Source: Aptenodytes patagonicus | Lineage: Eukaryota; Chordata; Aves; Sphenisciformes; Spheniscidae | Direction of reading: 5' to 3' | Assembly (NCBI RefSeq): GCF_965638725.1 | Contig: NC_134962.1 | Coordinates: forward strand, 6,145,501 to 6,209,500 | Length of the DNA: 64,000 nucleotides | Part shown: piece after piece, positions 50,601 to 62,600 of the stretch | How positions within the stretch are numbered: the first letter of the stretch is position 1 | Layout of the letters: every line of letters begins with the position of its first letter | Made by a program: the position numbers and the translations under genes | Notes under the pieces: model-generated | What the model was told of the DNA's origin: nothing | What the model saw: only the letters and a program-made list of their open reading frames with translations | Database searches by the model: none

Positions 50601-53600
50601 TATTGTGCTGTTTATTCTTTGTGTGCTTGTCAGAGCACTATTAATTATGGGTGAACATTTTAGGGATCTTTTGAATGACATGTACATTTTACCTCTGCTA
50701 CAAATTCCAAATTGCAAGTGTTGCAAGTTCAGGAATTTTTACTAGCTTTTAATTCCTTCCATTATCTTTTTCTGCACAATAATAGGTAGCATACTTTCTG
50801 CTGTCAATGTAAATGAATAAAGCGGGAAAATGTGCCTTCTCCTTAAACGTAGTGATCACTCAAAGTCCATTCCCTACCAAGCTAGCTGTAACCACTCAAA
50901 CTCTGGTTACAGTAACAGTTGCAGTGCTGGTTACTGAACATGCCTATCTTCATAGGCACTAGGCATTTTGATCTACGCTAGTGTTGTCTCCATTATGATA
51001 CTAAGGAACTAAAAAGCATGTGAATATAACTGACTTGCTGAGCAGTCTTTTTTCTTATTGTCAAGACTCCATGTGAAAGGCTAGGTATACCAGAAACACT
51101 GAATTTATAGGACAGAGTTGTGGTTTAATCCCAGCTGGCAACTAAGCCCCACCCAGCCGCTTGCTCACTCCCACCTGGTGGGATGGGGGAGAGAATTGGA
51201 AGAGTAAAAGTGAGAAAACTTGTGGGTTGAGATAAAGACAGTTTAATAGGGAAAGCAAAAGCCGCGCACGCAAGCAAAGCGAATCAAGGAATTCATTCAC
51301 TGCTTCCCATCGGCAGGCAGGTGTTCAGCCATCCCCAGGAAAGCAGGGCTCCGTCATGCCTAAGGGTGACTTGGGAAGACAAACGCCATCACTCCGAATG
51401 TCACCCCCCCTTCCCCCTTCTTCCCCCAGCTTTATATGCTAAGCATGATGCCATGTGGTGTGGAATGTCCCTTGGGTCAGTTGGGGTCAGCTGTCCCAGT
51501 TGTGTCCCCTCCCAGCTTCTTGTGCCCCCCCAGCCTGCTTGCTGGTGGGGTGGGGTGAGAGGCAGAAAAGGCGTTGGCTCTGTGTAAGCACTGCTCAGCA
51601 ATAAGGAAAACATCCCTGTGTTATCAACACTGTTTCCAGCACAAATCCAAAACACAGCCCCATACTGGCTACTAGGAAGAAAATTAACTCTATCCCAGCC
51701 AAAACTAGCACAGACAGAATGAAAGAACAGACCAATGTGAGAAATTTTTGATGAGCACCTTCCAAATAAATGCCATGGAATGAAAACATTACAGAACTTG
51801 GAATTTTTCTACTAATTCCATTGTCCATGGAAGTCAATGAGACTTTCTATTGATAAATCCAGAAATATCTTCTGCATCTTATATAGTAGATCAACTGTAG
51901 CTTTCTACTGTGTAACTGAGATGAATTCCATCCTTCAGAGAAAAGAATTTCTTCATTAATAAGGGATGTTCTCATTTAAAAATATTAACTGCATCATGCA
52001 AGCGAAGTATAGAATGTATGCATTTAATGTCCAGTCTAAGAAAGATGGAATTAGAAACTGCATAGAATACAGGTGGCTGCCTCCTAACTCTAAATTGTCT
52101 TGTTTGGAACTTATAAGCATGACATGTGAATGCCTGCAAGCTGTTGTGCTCAATGCCATTAATTCCTAGAAAATAAATGGAAGCTAATATTGAATGTATG
52201 ATAAAACAAAAAAATCATGAGGTTATTTTTATACTGGCAATCATGATTATTGGTAGTTCTGACTGTCAAAACTTCTTTGCATGTTTTTTCCTGTACTTGT
52301 GTCCTATATAAGGAGAGGCTCCATTGCCAATTTTAAGAAACTTCTGAGAAATCGTGATTCTGTATCAGTGTATGAGTGCATATGTTGGTGGTGGTTGTTG
52401 TTGAGAAACTGTTTGTTCTCAACCATGGATTTAGATTTTTTTTTAGTAATGTGTTTATTAATTTTTTTCCAAGGAATAGAACAATTTGTGCAGAAAAGGA
52501 AAAGGTTAGTCAGTGTGCACACTTAACCACCAGCTTCCACGATCTTATAAACCTTCAGTTATTTAAGAAACCAATTAGAATGATGACTTGGGAAAAGCAA
52601 GTTTAAAGTGAATTAAGATTATGCCCCATATATAGTCCACATTTATAGGATTCTTTTAAATAGCTTATGTCAGCTTTAAAGTAATACCTGATTCAAGAAT
52701 TAAAATATAAAAAGTAATAAAAATTTTTAAAACAGGAAAGATCAGAAAAGAAAAACGGAGTTCTAGATGAATTTTCTTCCTATCCCCAATTTCAAATTTA
52801 TGATAGAATTAGGCTTAATTTAGTCTCAGACAGCAATTCTTTGTAATCTGGAAAGAAAAGAACATGTCTAGAGAGGAGAGAGCATTCTCTAATTGCCATC
52901 TAAGTTTATCTGGAAATAATGACTAGATTCTTTGGAGGGCGTATGTTCTGTTCTAAGTGGTTGTCTACAGTGGGAAGTTAGAGCATGCTAGGCAGGGAAA
53001 TCATGCTGAACAGGGCCTTAACTTCTCAGTCTTGTCTCTTTTATTTTCCAGGGACCAGGCATATCCTTCGAAAACTGCAAAAACAGTGACATAACAGGAT
53101 AGTATTATTCAGGCCTTCGCATACAGGCCAAATGAACACTGCTTTCTAGAAATCTAGGCTTGCTGCTAAACTTCTCCTTGTTAGCTAAGCATATGGTATA
53201 GTTTTGGAGTTAACAGAATACCTATTTGCTCATCCCTCTATGTGCACCCCCCTCCAGATGGCTCTCCTTGCATAACCACTTTTTGCCTTTCTCTGCTGGG
53301 AACCTGTGTTGATTTTTTTTTTTCAGCCTTACTAAACTGGCCTTTAAGGCAGTTTCTTAGCAATTCACAGTGAATATCCTTAGTAAGTCTTGCTTTGGTC
53401 TTGTAGCACCTGCAATCCCAATCTGTTATGGATGCCACTAGCAAAGCACGATACTGTATTTTCTGACCTAAAGCAAATCATTCGAAATCCATATGCAAGG
53501 TAAGCTCACCAAATAAGAACCCCTGCAGTGGATGTGGCAAATCTGTTACATGCACAGACAGAAAATTAGCTCTGAAAATAAAGTGCTTGCAAACTAGGGA

Positions 53601-56600
53601 AGTAATACATAAAGACAAGTTACAGCAGCTCTTCCAAAAGTTTCTTTGCTATTTGTCTCTAGTCCCCACTATCACGTGGAAATTTAGAAAGTACACAAGT
53701 CAGGTTTTTTTTTTTAAATTTTTTCAAGGTTTCTTTTGCTTGGCATCTCTTCACATTTGTGTTTTGAGTGGAAGAGTTGTCTTGCGTCTAGATCCCATGG
53801 GTCTAGCTCAGGGAACCTGAGAACTCTTTGGAGCTTACACAGTGAATTGCTGTATTAGTCTGGTTAAATTATCTAAGGTTTTGTTTCTCTTACAGAGAGA
53901 GGGTATAACAATACTTCCTTACTTCCATGTTGTTTATCTGATACCTTCTTAGGTATTCAGGACAGGAACCCTGTCTCAATCTGTGTTTTATAAAATCTAA
54001 GAGACAAGGAATCTGGTTTCAGAGGGGACATTTACGTGTTACTGTATAGTACTGATAATCAGTAACAAATAAACCAGGCACTCAATTTCCCAATCCTCAC
54101 ACTCCCTACAACTGGAGTGTTTGTAGTTTCTTGTTCTAGCAATCAGGTTACAGTGAGCCACAGCAGCTTACTCCAGTTCAAAGATTTTTGTTTTCTAATT
54201 TGGCAGAGTGGACCAGGTAATCAGGAAAACACTTGCTAATCCTCAGAATGTTGGATATTTTTCTGTCATAGGAAGTTAGGTTTTCTTTTAAATAGTGTGG
54301 TAGTTACAGTAAAAAACTATTGTTTGTGATAGCTTTGAGAATTGACATCCATGTAAGATAAACTTAGTTTGCATCAATATTTGTAAAAATATATTAAAAC
54401 ACAGGCACTATTACTGGAAATGCGCTATGACAGCTTAGATAAGATGCTAGTGGAAGAATATAAGGGCCAGACTGACCCAATCTATGAAGAAGTCTTTCAC
54501 TGTAATCAACAAGCAAAAGTCACCTAATAGAAGCTATTAATAATAAACTGTAAGTGATATAAGAGAAATGAACAATTCTTTCATCATGACAATGTTGGTT
54601 GCCATCTCTGAAGTGCTAAACACTCAGAGAAAAGACAAATACTCTCTGCAGCACAAAGTGTGACTGAGTGTCTTTAAGGAATAGAAAGTGCTAAATGACC
54701 TTTCATCACTTTAATCACTTGACTGGGTAGAAAAATTTTTAATGAAGGTCATATGACTGGAAAAATATCATAGATGATTGTGTAAGTGGCACATTCTTGA
54801 CTCTTATATGCTCCTCCTGATTAGGCTCTTTTCCAAAAATGTTCTTTGCAACCATTGTCTTTTTCTTTGGAAGAGAATACTTTAGCACAGTAATAGTAAC
54901 AGAATCCTAATGAACTATGTGGTGTCAGATGGTGAAGACTGGTGATTCTTCAAAGCAGTGGTTGGCGTAAAAAAAAAAAATAAGAATTTAAAGACTTTCT
55001 CTGTGTTGATTGTTTTTATAATTTTGTTTGAATGCCTTTAATCCTGTTCCCACTGTATAAAATAAATCACTGGTATAATTACTAGTGCTTCTAAAGGCTG
55101 GTTGTGGCCTTTAGAAACTGGGCCAGAGAAAATAGAGCCAGTTTGACTGTACACTGCTTTTTGAAAATGTAATGTCTTTGTTGGATTTCCTTGTGAAGTA
55201 GTCAGGAACTGTAATCCAGTTATATCTAGACCTTACACATAGGTTGCTTATCCCTATGATGACAATAATTATCCCTTATTATAATGACAGTAAGAAGCCT
55301 CCTGGGTGATTTTTTTTTTGTGGGCATGAATCGGGTGATTCTCTGGTCCCCATTTAAAATAAAAAAAAAGTGTATGGGGAAAAAAGGCAAGTAGCTCAGT
55401 TAAGAGATTAAGCTTTCGTAAGAGGCTGGGATGAAGCCATGTAATAAATTTTAGGCAGATGACCTATTGAAGACAGACTTGGAAAGAGAGTAGAGCTTAG
55501 AGGTTTGGCTTGACATCCAAGTAGAGTTGCTCAGTATAATCCTATAGGGAGTAAGTGATTGCTTACAGGGGTATTCTGGACTGAAGAAAGAATATGATAT
55601 ATTGAAATTATGTTAATATTTTTATTTTGGAAGATTAGCTGGACATGAAGACCTTTGCCTCTCCTCTGTAACTATAAAAGTTGAAAGTAAGTTTATTCAA
55701 CTGAAACATGTTCGTTTTTCAGGGTGGGGTTTTTTTCATAGAAGAGCAGGGAATTGTCCACTACTATCAAGAAGATGATAACCAAGAGTAAAAGATAAAT
55801 CACAGGTTAAATATTCAAGAGTAACAGATCTAAGGCAAGATGACATTCAGTTTTCAGAGATGGTTGAGCTCATCTTAGTGCAACTCTGCAACTAGAAATA
55901 CCGGGGATTGTAGTGTTGAGACTACATTGTCTGCTGGTACACCCCTTCCAACTCTGCTTTCCCTGGGCATACTGGCAGGGGTCAGTGTTGATAATTTCTG
56001 AATTTGTGTCCAGTTCTATGGTACACATGTGCCTGTACTCTCCCTATGGTTCACTATTTTCTGATATTCTGAGGACTCAGTTTACATTTACTCTAGCTCA
56101 TTTCACAAGACTACCTTTACATATACTTTAAGACTCCTTATACTGTAATTTGAGAGTTGCTTTTTCATTTTATAATTGGTGCAATGAAAGCAGTCTGCAG
56201 AGACATCAATATTAAACATCAGAAGACAGTTTTCTAACTAGAGCATGCATCTGATGAGCCATGTGAGAGAGTTGCAGGGAAATAGGTCTATGCTGGCATT
56301 AAAAAATAAAACAGCCCGCCTTGTTTGAACAGAGACAAATGAAACATTTGCATCCTTGGTAATTTGGATGCTGGCAAAGAAGCCTTGTTTGTCAGTCCTT
56401 TGACTTCAGACACTGTCATATAATTTTCACTCAGAAGAATATGTACCAAAGAAAAAGGAAGGCAAAGTATGTTTATTATTTCTTTACATGTTCAGCAGGA
56501 AGCCAGTGATTTGTTATTCAGACACATCACATTGTTATGCTACACAATGCAATACCATGAAGTGTGATAGGTCTTGAAAGATTAAAATGTCTCTGTGGGA

Positions 56601-59600
56601 CAATCACTCTCAGGGTATTCATCTATCAGTTTGTATCGTGCCTTTCCAAGTCAAATCAGAGCAGCAGAAATACCAACATCTGTGATGTGTGCTCTTACTT
56701 TTTACAAATCAAATATAAACATAAACAGTAGGAGTCCTGTTCCTAAGATGAAGCTTTGTCATAGTGTCATTAATATTTTGAGTTTCTCAGCACATGCTGA
56801 CTGTCGCTCCGTGATGCTTGGGATTTGGGCTACAGTGGAGCTTGTGCAAATGTTGCCTTTGGTTTCTGTCTTACGTAAATTCATTCTTTTTGCATCGCTC
56901 CTTTTCCACCAAATTTTACTATCACTTGTAGTTTCCAGTGGACCCAGGCTGAAAGTAAAATGCAACTGGAGAAGTTAAGTTTCCGTCTGATTCTGCACGA
57001 AAGGCATGTGTATACACGAATTTTACAGACTCAGCACAAAACCATAAGGCCTTGAAATTCACTTAAGTAGGCCCAAGTCACATACTTGCACAAAGCTCTG
57101 TAGAATTTAGTGAAGGCTTTTTACTCTGAGTTTGTCACCTAATTTGGAAGTTTAATTACACTCATGAAACTGCTAAGGTTATTATAATTCACCATGTTTC
57201 CTTAGCTGCAGGTGAGGCAAGGGAAGATGGCAGAAAGAGTTGTGGTAAGGGGACTTATACTTAGTATGTTAAGAGATCTTCCTGTGTTTCTCCCATGGCA
57301 GCTTGTCTGCCAGTTTACATTCCTGAGCTTCAAATATCACTCCAAGCTAGACATCTCTTGAAACCTCACCCATTTATTGCATTCCTACTCATCACATTTT
57401 GGTAAAGGAGGCTAGGTTCTCATCTAATTGTAGTCTGCACAGGAAAAAGCTAGAGGAAAACACAACTTTCGTAAATTTTCACTAAGGGGGGGGGAAGTTG
57501 CCCTGCAAACTGGAAATTTTCTGATCGAGTAGAATTTGTTCAAATCTCAGGGTGCTGCAAATGATGAGCATGAGAAGAATATGAGAGAAAACAGTAAGAA
57601 CAAAATTCTTACTTTTATGAAATCTGCTCTGTGGTGCTGGAGTGAAGCAGAAAGTTCTTAATGCAAATTAAAATCAGGTCCTAAAACCATACTGAGTTTT
57701 CAAACTCATTGTCTGTTGCCTCTGGCCTTGCTGGTGCTGCTTTCTATTTCATTGTCAAATCTGAACTGATTGCAATCTTCATGAATAAATGTAAGCTCTT
57801 TTTCTATTAAAAATTGTGTATTGTCTGCACTCTTGACTTTTCACAAGCATTTTAAAACTAACTTTTACTTACATTGTAATGTCTGGGAACCCCTAGCAGT
57901 GGATCAGGATTGTATTGTCCTAGATGCCTCACAAACACAAGTGCCAGCTCTTTTTCTAAATAATTTACTTTGGCCATAGGCACAATCAACTGGTTATATT
58001 TGGCTATATTCTGTGGAACCATTTCAGCACAGTAAGTGTAACATTCTAGAAAACTGACTGTGCCAGTTTCTGGATTCAAACTTGGTTAGAAGTTGTGGTA
58101 TGGACAAGTCTCAGCTATATATTTTCTATTTTAATATCAAGATATCAACATACTGTGTTGATGTCATTATTGTATTTTTTGGTATACTTGAGGTTTTGCT
58201 CAAATCTTAACCTCTTGAATTCACGTGGTGGTAGTTTTAGTTTACCTTTTAAACTAAGTTTCTAGCCTTTGTGTCTATTAAGAAGCTGGAAATTCAGAGT
58301 AAAATAAACATAACGTAGTTTTATTTAAACATCTTAATAAAACCTGCTCATCCTAAGCATCATGACTTCTGAATACATGAAGGAGCTTAAGAAAATCTCG
58401 CTGCTTTGTGTAAGGTGGTCTTCAGATTCAGAAAGAGCTTGTTGAATGAAATTTGGCCTGGAGCAGACATCCTGCAGAATGTATCTGTATCAGTATGAGT
58501 GCTTGAACGAGCACGTAAATGGAGTGGAGTCTCCATTTAGCTAGCTGTCTCCACAAGGGTGAATTTTACCTAGTCTGTATGTTATCCCAGAAGGTAGCAA
58601 CAGCTGGTGGTGTTATGTCATAAAATGGAAAATAACTTCAGAGACTCAAGAGTCGCCCTCCAACTTCAAAGCCAGGTATGTAAGACAGATGAGGAAATGA
58701 CAGATTGCTACAAATCAGTCTTTGATTAATATCTCCTAGGCTGTTCAAAAGATTTTACAATTTTCACTTAATACAAACTCCCTGTGCTTCATTGATGAGA
58801 ACAGCATATATCTTATTTTTATGCCCAGATCTCACTGAAAGCTAATGCCACCTGGCATAGATGCTGTCTTGAAGCTTTTCTTGTTCAGTTCTTTCAAGGC
58901 TTGATTTTACAGCTGTTGCTTAGTGCTTTGAGTGCCCCCCCCCCCCCCCAGTTTCTGTCTGCAAACTGGTTCTATAAACTTTGCATATGAACTGCAGAAA
59001 GCAATGCTCCCAAAAGGAATAGGATGGCATTTCATGTGAGACTAGCCCTTAGTAGGATCTCGGAAGGAGCATAACCTAGAGGTTTATCTTTGACTCTTCA
59101 CATCTTGTTCCGTAGCTTCAAAACCAGCATTGGGAGAGAATGATTTTACATGTCCCTCTGACTTCCCAGGGAGGAGTTGGTGTAGTTCTGAAAATAATTG
59201 TGGTTACCTTTGAATTACAGGATTGGCTTATTTTACAGAAATTATCTTTTCTTGAGGTAGCAGCTAGGACTAGGGGGAAAACACATTGCATGTGCTTCTT
59301 CAAATTATGCTATTTTGGCTTTTTGGCTTGTTAGATGATTTTTCCTATGAGCTGTTTTACTATATGACTGCTTCATTAGCTGTGGGGCCAGGCTAACATG
59401 TTCAGCTGGGTCATCTTTTTACATTATCATACGTAGCAGCTGTGCCACTGGAATAAGCTGATGGTGTTTTTATAATAGCTATGCTCTTCCACATCTCACC
59501 TGAAGGCTGGACAAATAAAATGGCATTAGTAATGTTATCTGATGCAATGTAACAGTTGAACACCAAGTAGAATATCTCTTGAATTACCAGTTTGTGCAGT

Positions 59601-62600
59601 TGTGTTGCAGCTATTATGAAAAAAAAAACCCACAAGGATTTTCTGTAGGCAATGTGAACAAGGATGCATCTTAAATTTTGCCTTCAGGCATAGTCCAACT
59701 GCCACTAAGAAATAAAGGTCAGTATAGAAACTGCAGTGAAATGTGAAGGCTAAATTAAGAAGAGCAAGTTCCACGGGCAAATAACAACACTATTCTAACT
59801 ATCTGATGAAGAAAGACAGAAGCATGCCTACATGCACACATTTGCTTGAAGACTTGCTTTTCTGATCTGTGCAGTGTTTCTAAGTGAATCTTTAGTTCTC
59901 CTAGGAAACCATTATTGGCTAATTGAAATGCTACTTGTACATTTAAAAGCAACGAATGCCATGATGCATCCTTAAGCCTTTCAAACAATTGCATGACATT
60001 CTTGCTAGGAAATAAGGTACAGCATATATAAACATTTCAAACAGCATGAAATAATCTGTAAATGTTTCCAAAGCCAACAGACTTTACTTGTATTTTAAAA
60101 AGAATATTTTAATGATTTTATAATCTTGCCCAGCAAGATGAGGGTAGAAGTAGGGCTCGGTCCCAGAGTAGTGGCTTTTTTCCTAGGGAGTATTTAGCAA
60201 TGGGAATTCTTTTCTTCTCTTTAGAGAGCAAATGGCTCACAGAATAGTTACTATCACTGCCAGTATATTCCTGTCAGTTGACATAATGTTTCATCTTCTG
60301 ATTGAATAAGAACATGAAACTAATAATCTTTTAAATCTTTATGCAGCTCCTTTTCTTGTTGAACATTTTACTTATTCACACCAAGGAGCCAAATTCTCTA
60401 GTGCATGTGTATGCTTTAGTGGAAGATAATGGATGCATATGTTAGAACTAAATTTGGCCAATAGTCAGGGAACTTTACTGAAGGGGCTGATTCTTCTTTC
60501 CTAGCTATAACTGAAAAATATTTCTAACAATAGCCTGATATAAGTTTGCCCTCATGGTGGTACAGGATCTTAAAGGCTCAACTCACTGTTTCAGTGAACA
60601 TTGGATCAAGCTTGAATGGATTTTTTTTGTCTCTATGTGCTTTTTTACCCTCCTTTTTTGTCAGCTGCATTCAGATATCCAAGAACTCATCTGCAACAGT
60701 TATGAATTACTCCATTTCAGTTCTTACCCTCCCACCCCCAAATCATTATTTCTCCTGTGTAACACTTTGAAATGTCCTGGTTTTTTTTTTACTGTTGTAC
60801 AAACTATTGCTGCCCCTATATACTGCTGTCTGTGTGACGTGCTAGAAATTAAAAATATTCCCTTATATTTCCTTTGTGTGTCTCCTGCTTACATAGGAAC
60901 GTGAGGTTGAGTTTGTTAATTCAGTTTTACATCTATTCTGTATGGATGCGTACAGAGACTTATGGTGTATCTGCATCGTATGTTACAGTAGATGCTTGCT
61001 TTACTCTCAGAGCCAGAACCTGTGTGAACACATGTGAAGTAATAGACATGCGTCTCATCAGTGCTTACTAATTCAAGCTCAGTGCCATGTTCGTACAGTA
61101 CTGGTCGGCTCGCAGTCTTCATGGAATTTGCTGGCGTCTCCTTGCAAAGTACTCTCTAGCACCATTGCTAAATAGCTGTTCAGTATGTTGCCCTTCCTTT
61201 GAGTGCATGTGTGAATTTTGTGCTTTTCTGAACAGAGAGGGAAGTGAATGGAAAAAAGAGTTTGGAGGGAGGTGTATGAATTGTACTGAATGTGCATGCT
61301 CATTAAGTGCACAAAATACCTCTTGAGTTAGGTTAGGAATGCTGTTATCCCACCATGGGTGGTATTTTGCAGTAAAGTTAACCTTTTAGTGGTAGTTGGA
61401 TGGGAATAGTAAACATCTATTGAATGTGGCTGTGAGTATCATCATCTGTGCATAAAATTGTTACTCATTTGTGAAGAGAGGCTTAGAATTTCCTTAGTGA
61501 ACCTGTGAAAGTAGTTTAATAAACAGAATAGTCTGTAAAATGTCAACTGGGTAGCAGTGATCTTACCAGCAAATTTCTTTATCTATTTACATTTGAAAAA
61601 TGAATGCTTGGTGCTTATTTTAAAGTGTTATTTTTTAGCAAAGATGAAAGACTGTCCCATGCAGACTAGTCATGAAGCTTCAGCTGTCTGCCGGAGAGTT
61701 CATTTTCACACAGATACTTCTGGCCTGTTTCTTGTGTAGTCCGATAACAAATTCAACAAATGATTCACAAGGAGCCCAGTGGAGAAGACAAGAGGCAACA
61801 GGAACAAGTTTGCACCAGGAGAGGCTTCATCTCGATATAAGAAAATTTTTTTTTACAGTGAGAACAATCAATCTGGAACAACCTCCCCTGGTATGTGGTG
61901 GAGTCCCCATCACTGGAGATTTTCAAGATGCAATTGGACAGGGTGCTAGATAATCTCATCTAGACTCCCTTTCCTATGAAAGGTTGGATCAGATGATCTT
62001 CCAAAGGACCCTGGCGCCTGTGCCCAGGCGGCCAAGAAGGCCAATGGCATCCTGGCCTGTATCAGAAATAGTGTGGCCAGTAGGAGTAGGGAAGTGATCG
62101 TGCCCCTGTACTCAGCACTGGTGAGGCCGCACCTCGAATACTGTGTTCAGTTTTGGGCCCCTCACTACAAGAAGGACGTTGAGGTGCTGGAATGTGTCCA
62201 GAGAAGGGCAACGAGGCTGGTGAGGGGTCTGGAGAACAAGTCTTATGAGGAGCGGCTGAGGGAACTGGGACTATTCAGCTTGGAGAAAAGGAGGCTGAGG
62301 GGAGACCTCATTGCTCTCTACAACTACCTGAAAGGAGGTTGTAGCGAGGTGGGTGTCGGTCTTTTCTCCGAAGTAACAAGCGATAGGACGAGAGGAAATG
62401 GCCTCAAGTTGCGGCAGGGGAGGTTTAGATTGGATGTAAGGAAAAATTTCTTTACTGAAAGAGTGGTGAAACATTGGAACAGGCTGCCCAAGGAAGTGGT
62501 GGAGTCCCCATCCCTGGAGGTTTTTAAAAGACGTGTAGATGAGGCGCTTAGGGACATGGTTTAGTGGGCCTGGTGGTGTTGGGTTGACGGTTGGACTCGA

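Noticed and set aside
53340..53415. Possible minus-strand exon ([20 protein letters not shown])
   Set aside because: It has an acceptable acceptor and donor, but its start phase does not follow the exon at 56875 and including it would break the join to the last exon.
56595..56978. 127-codon plus-strand frame
   Set aside because: It begins at a GTG with no context, has unremarkable composition, and overlaps the better-supported minus-strand exon at 56875-56948.
62271..62557. Minus-strand frames at 62.3-62.6 kb
   Set aside because: Antisense shadows of the second CR1 copy.
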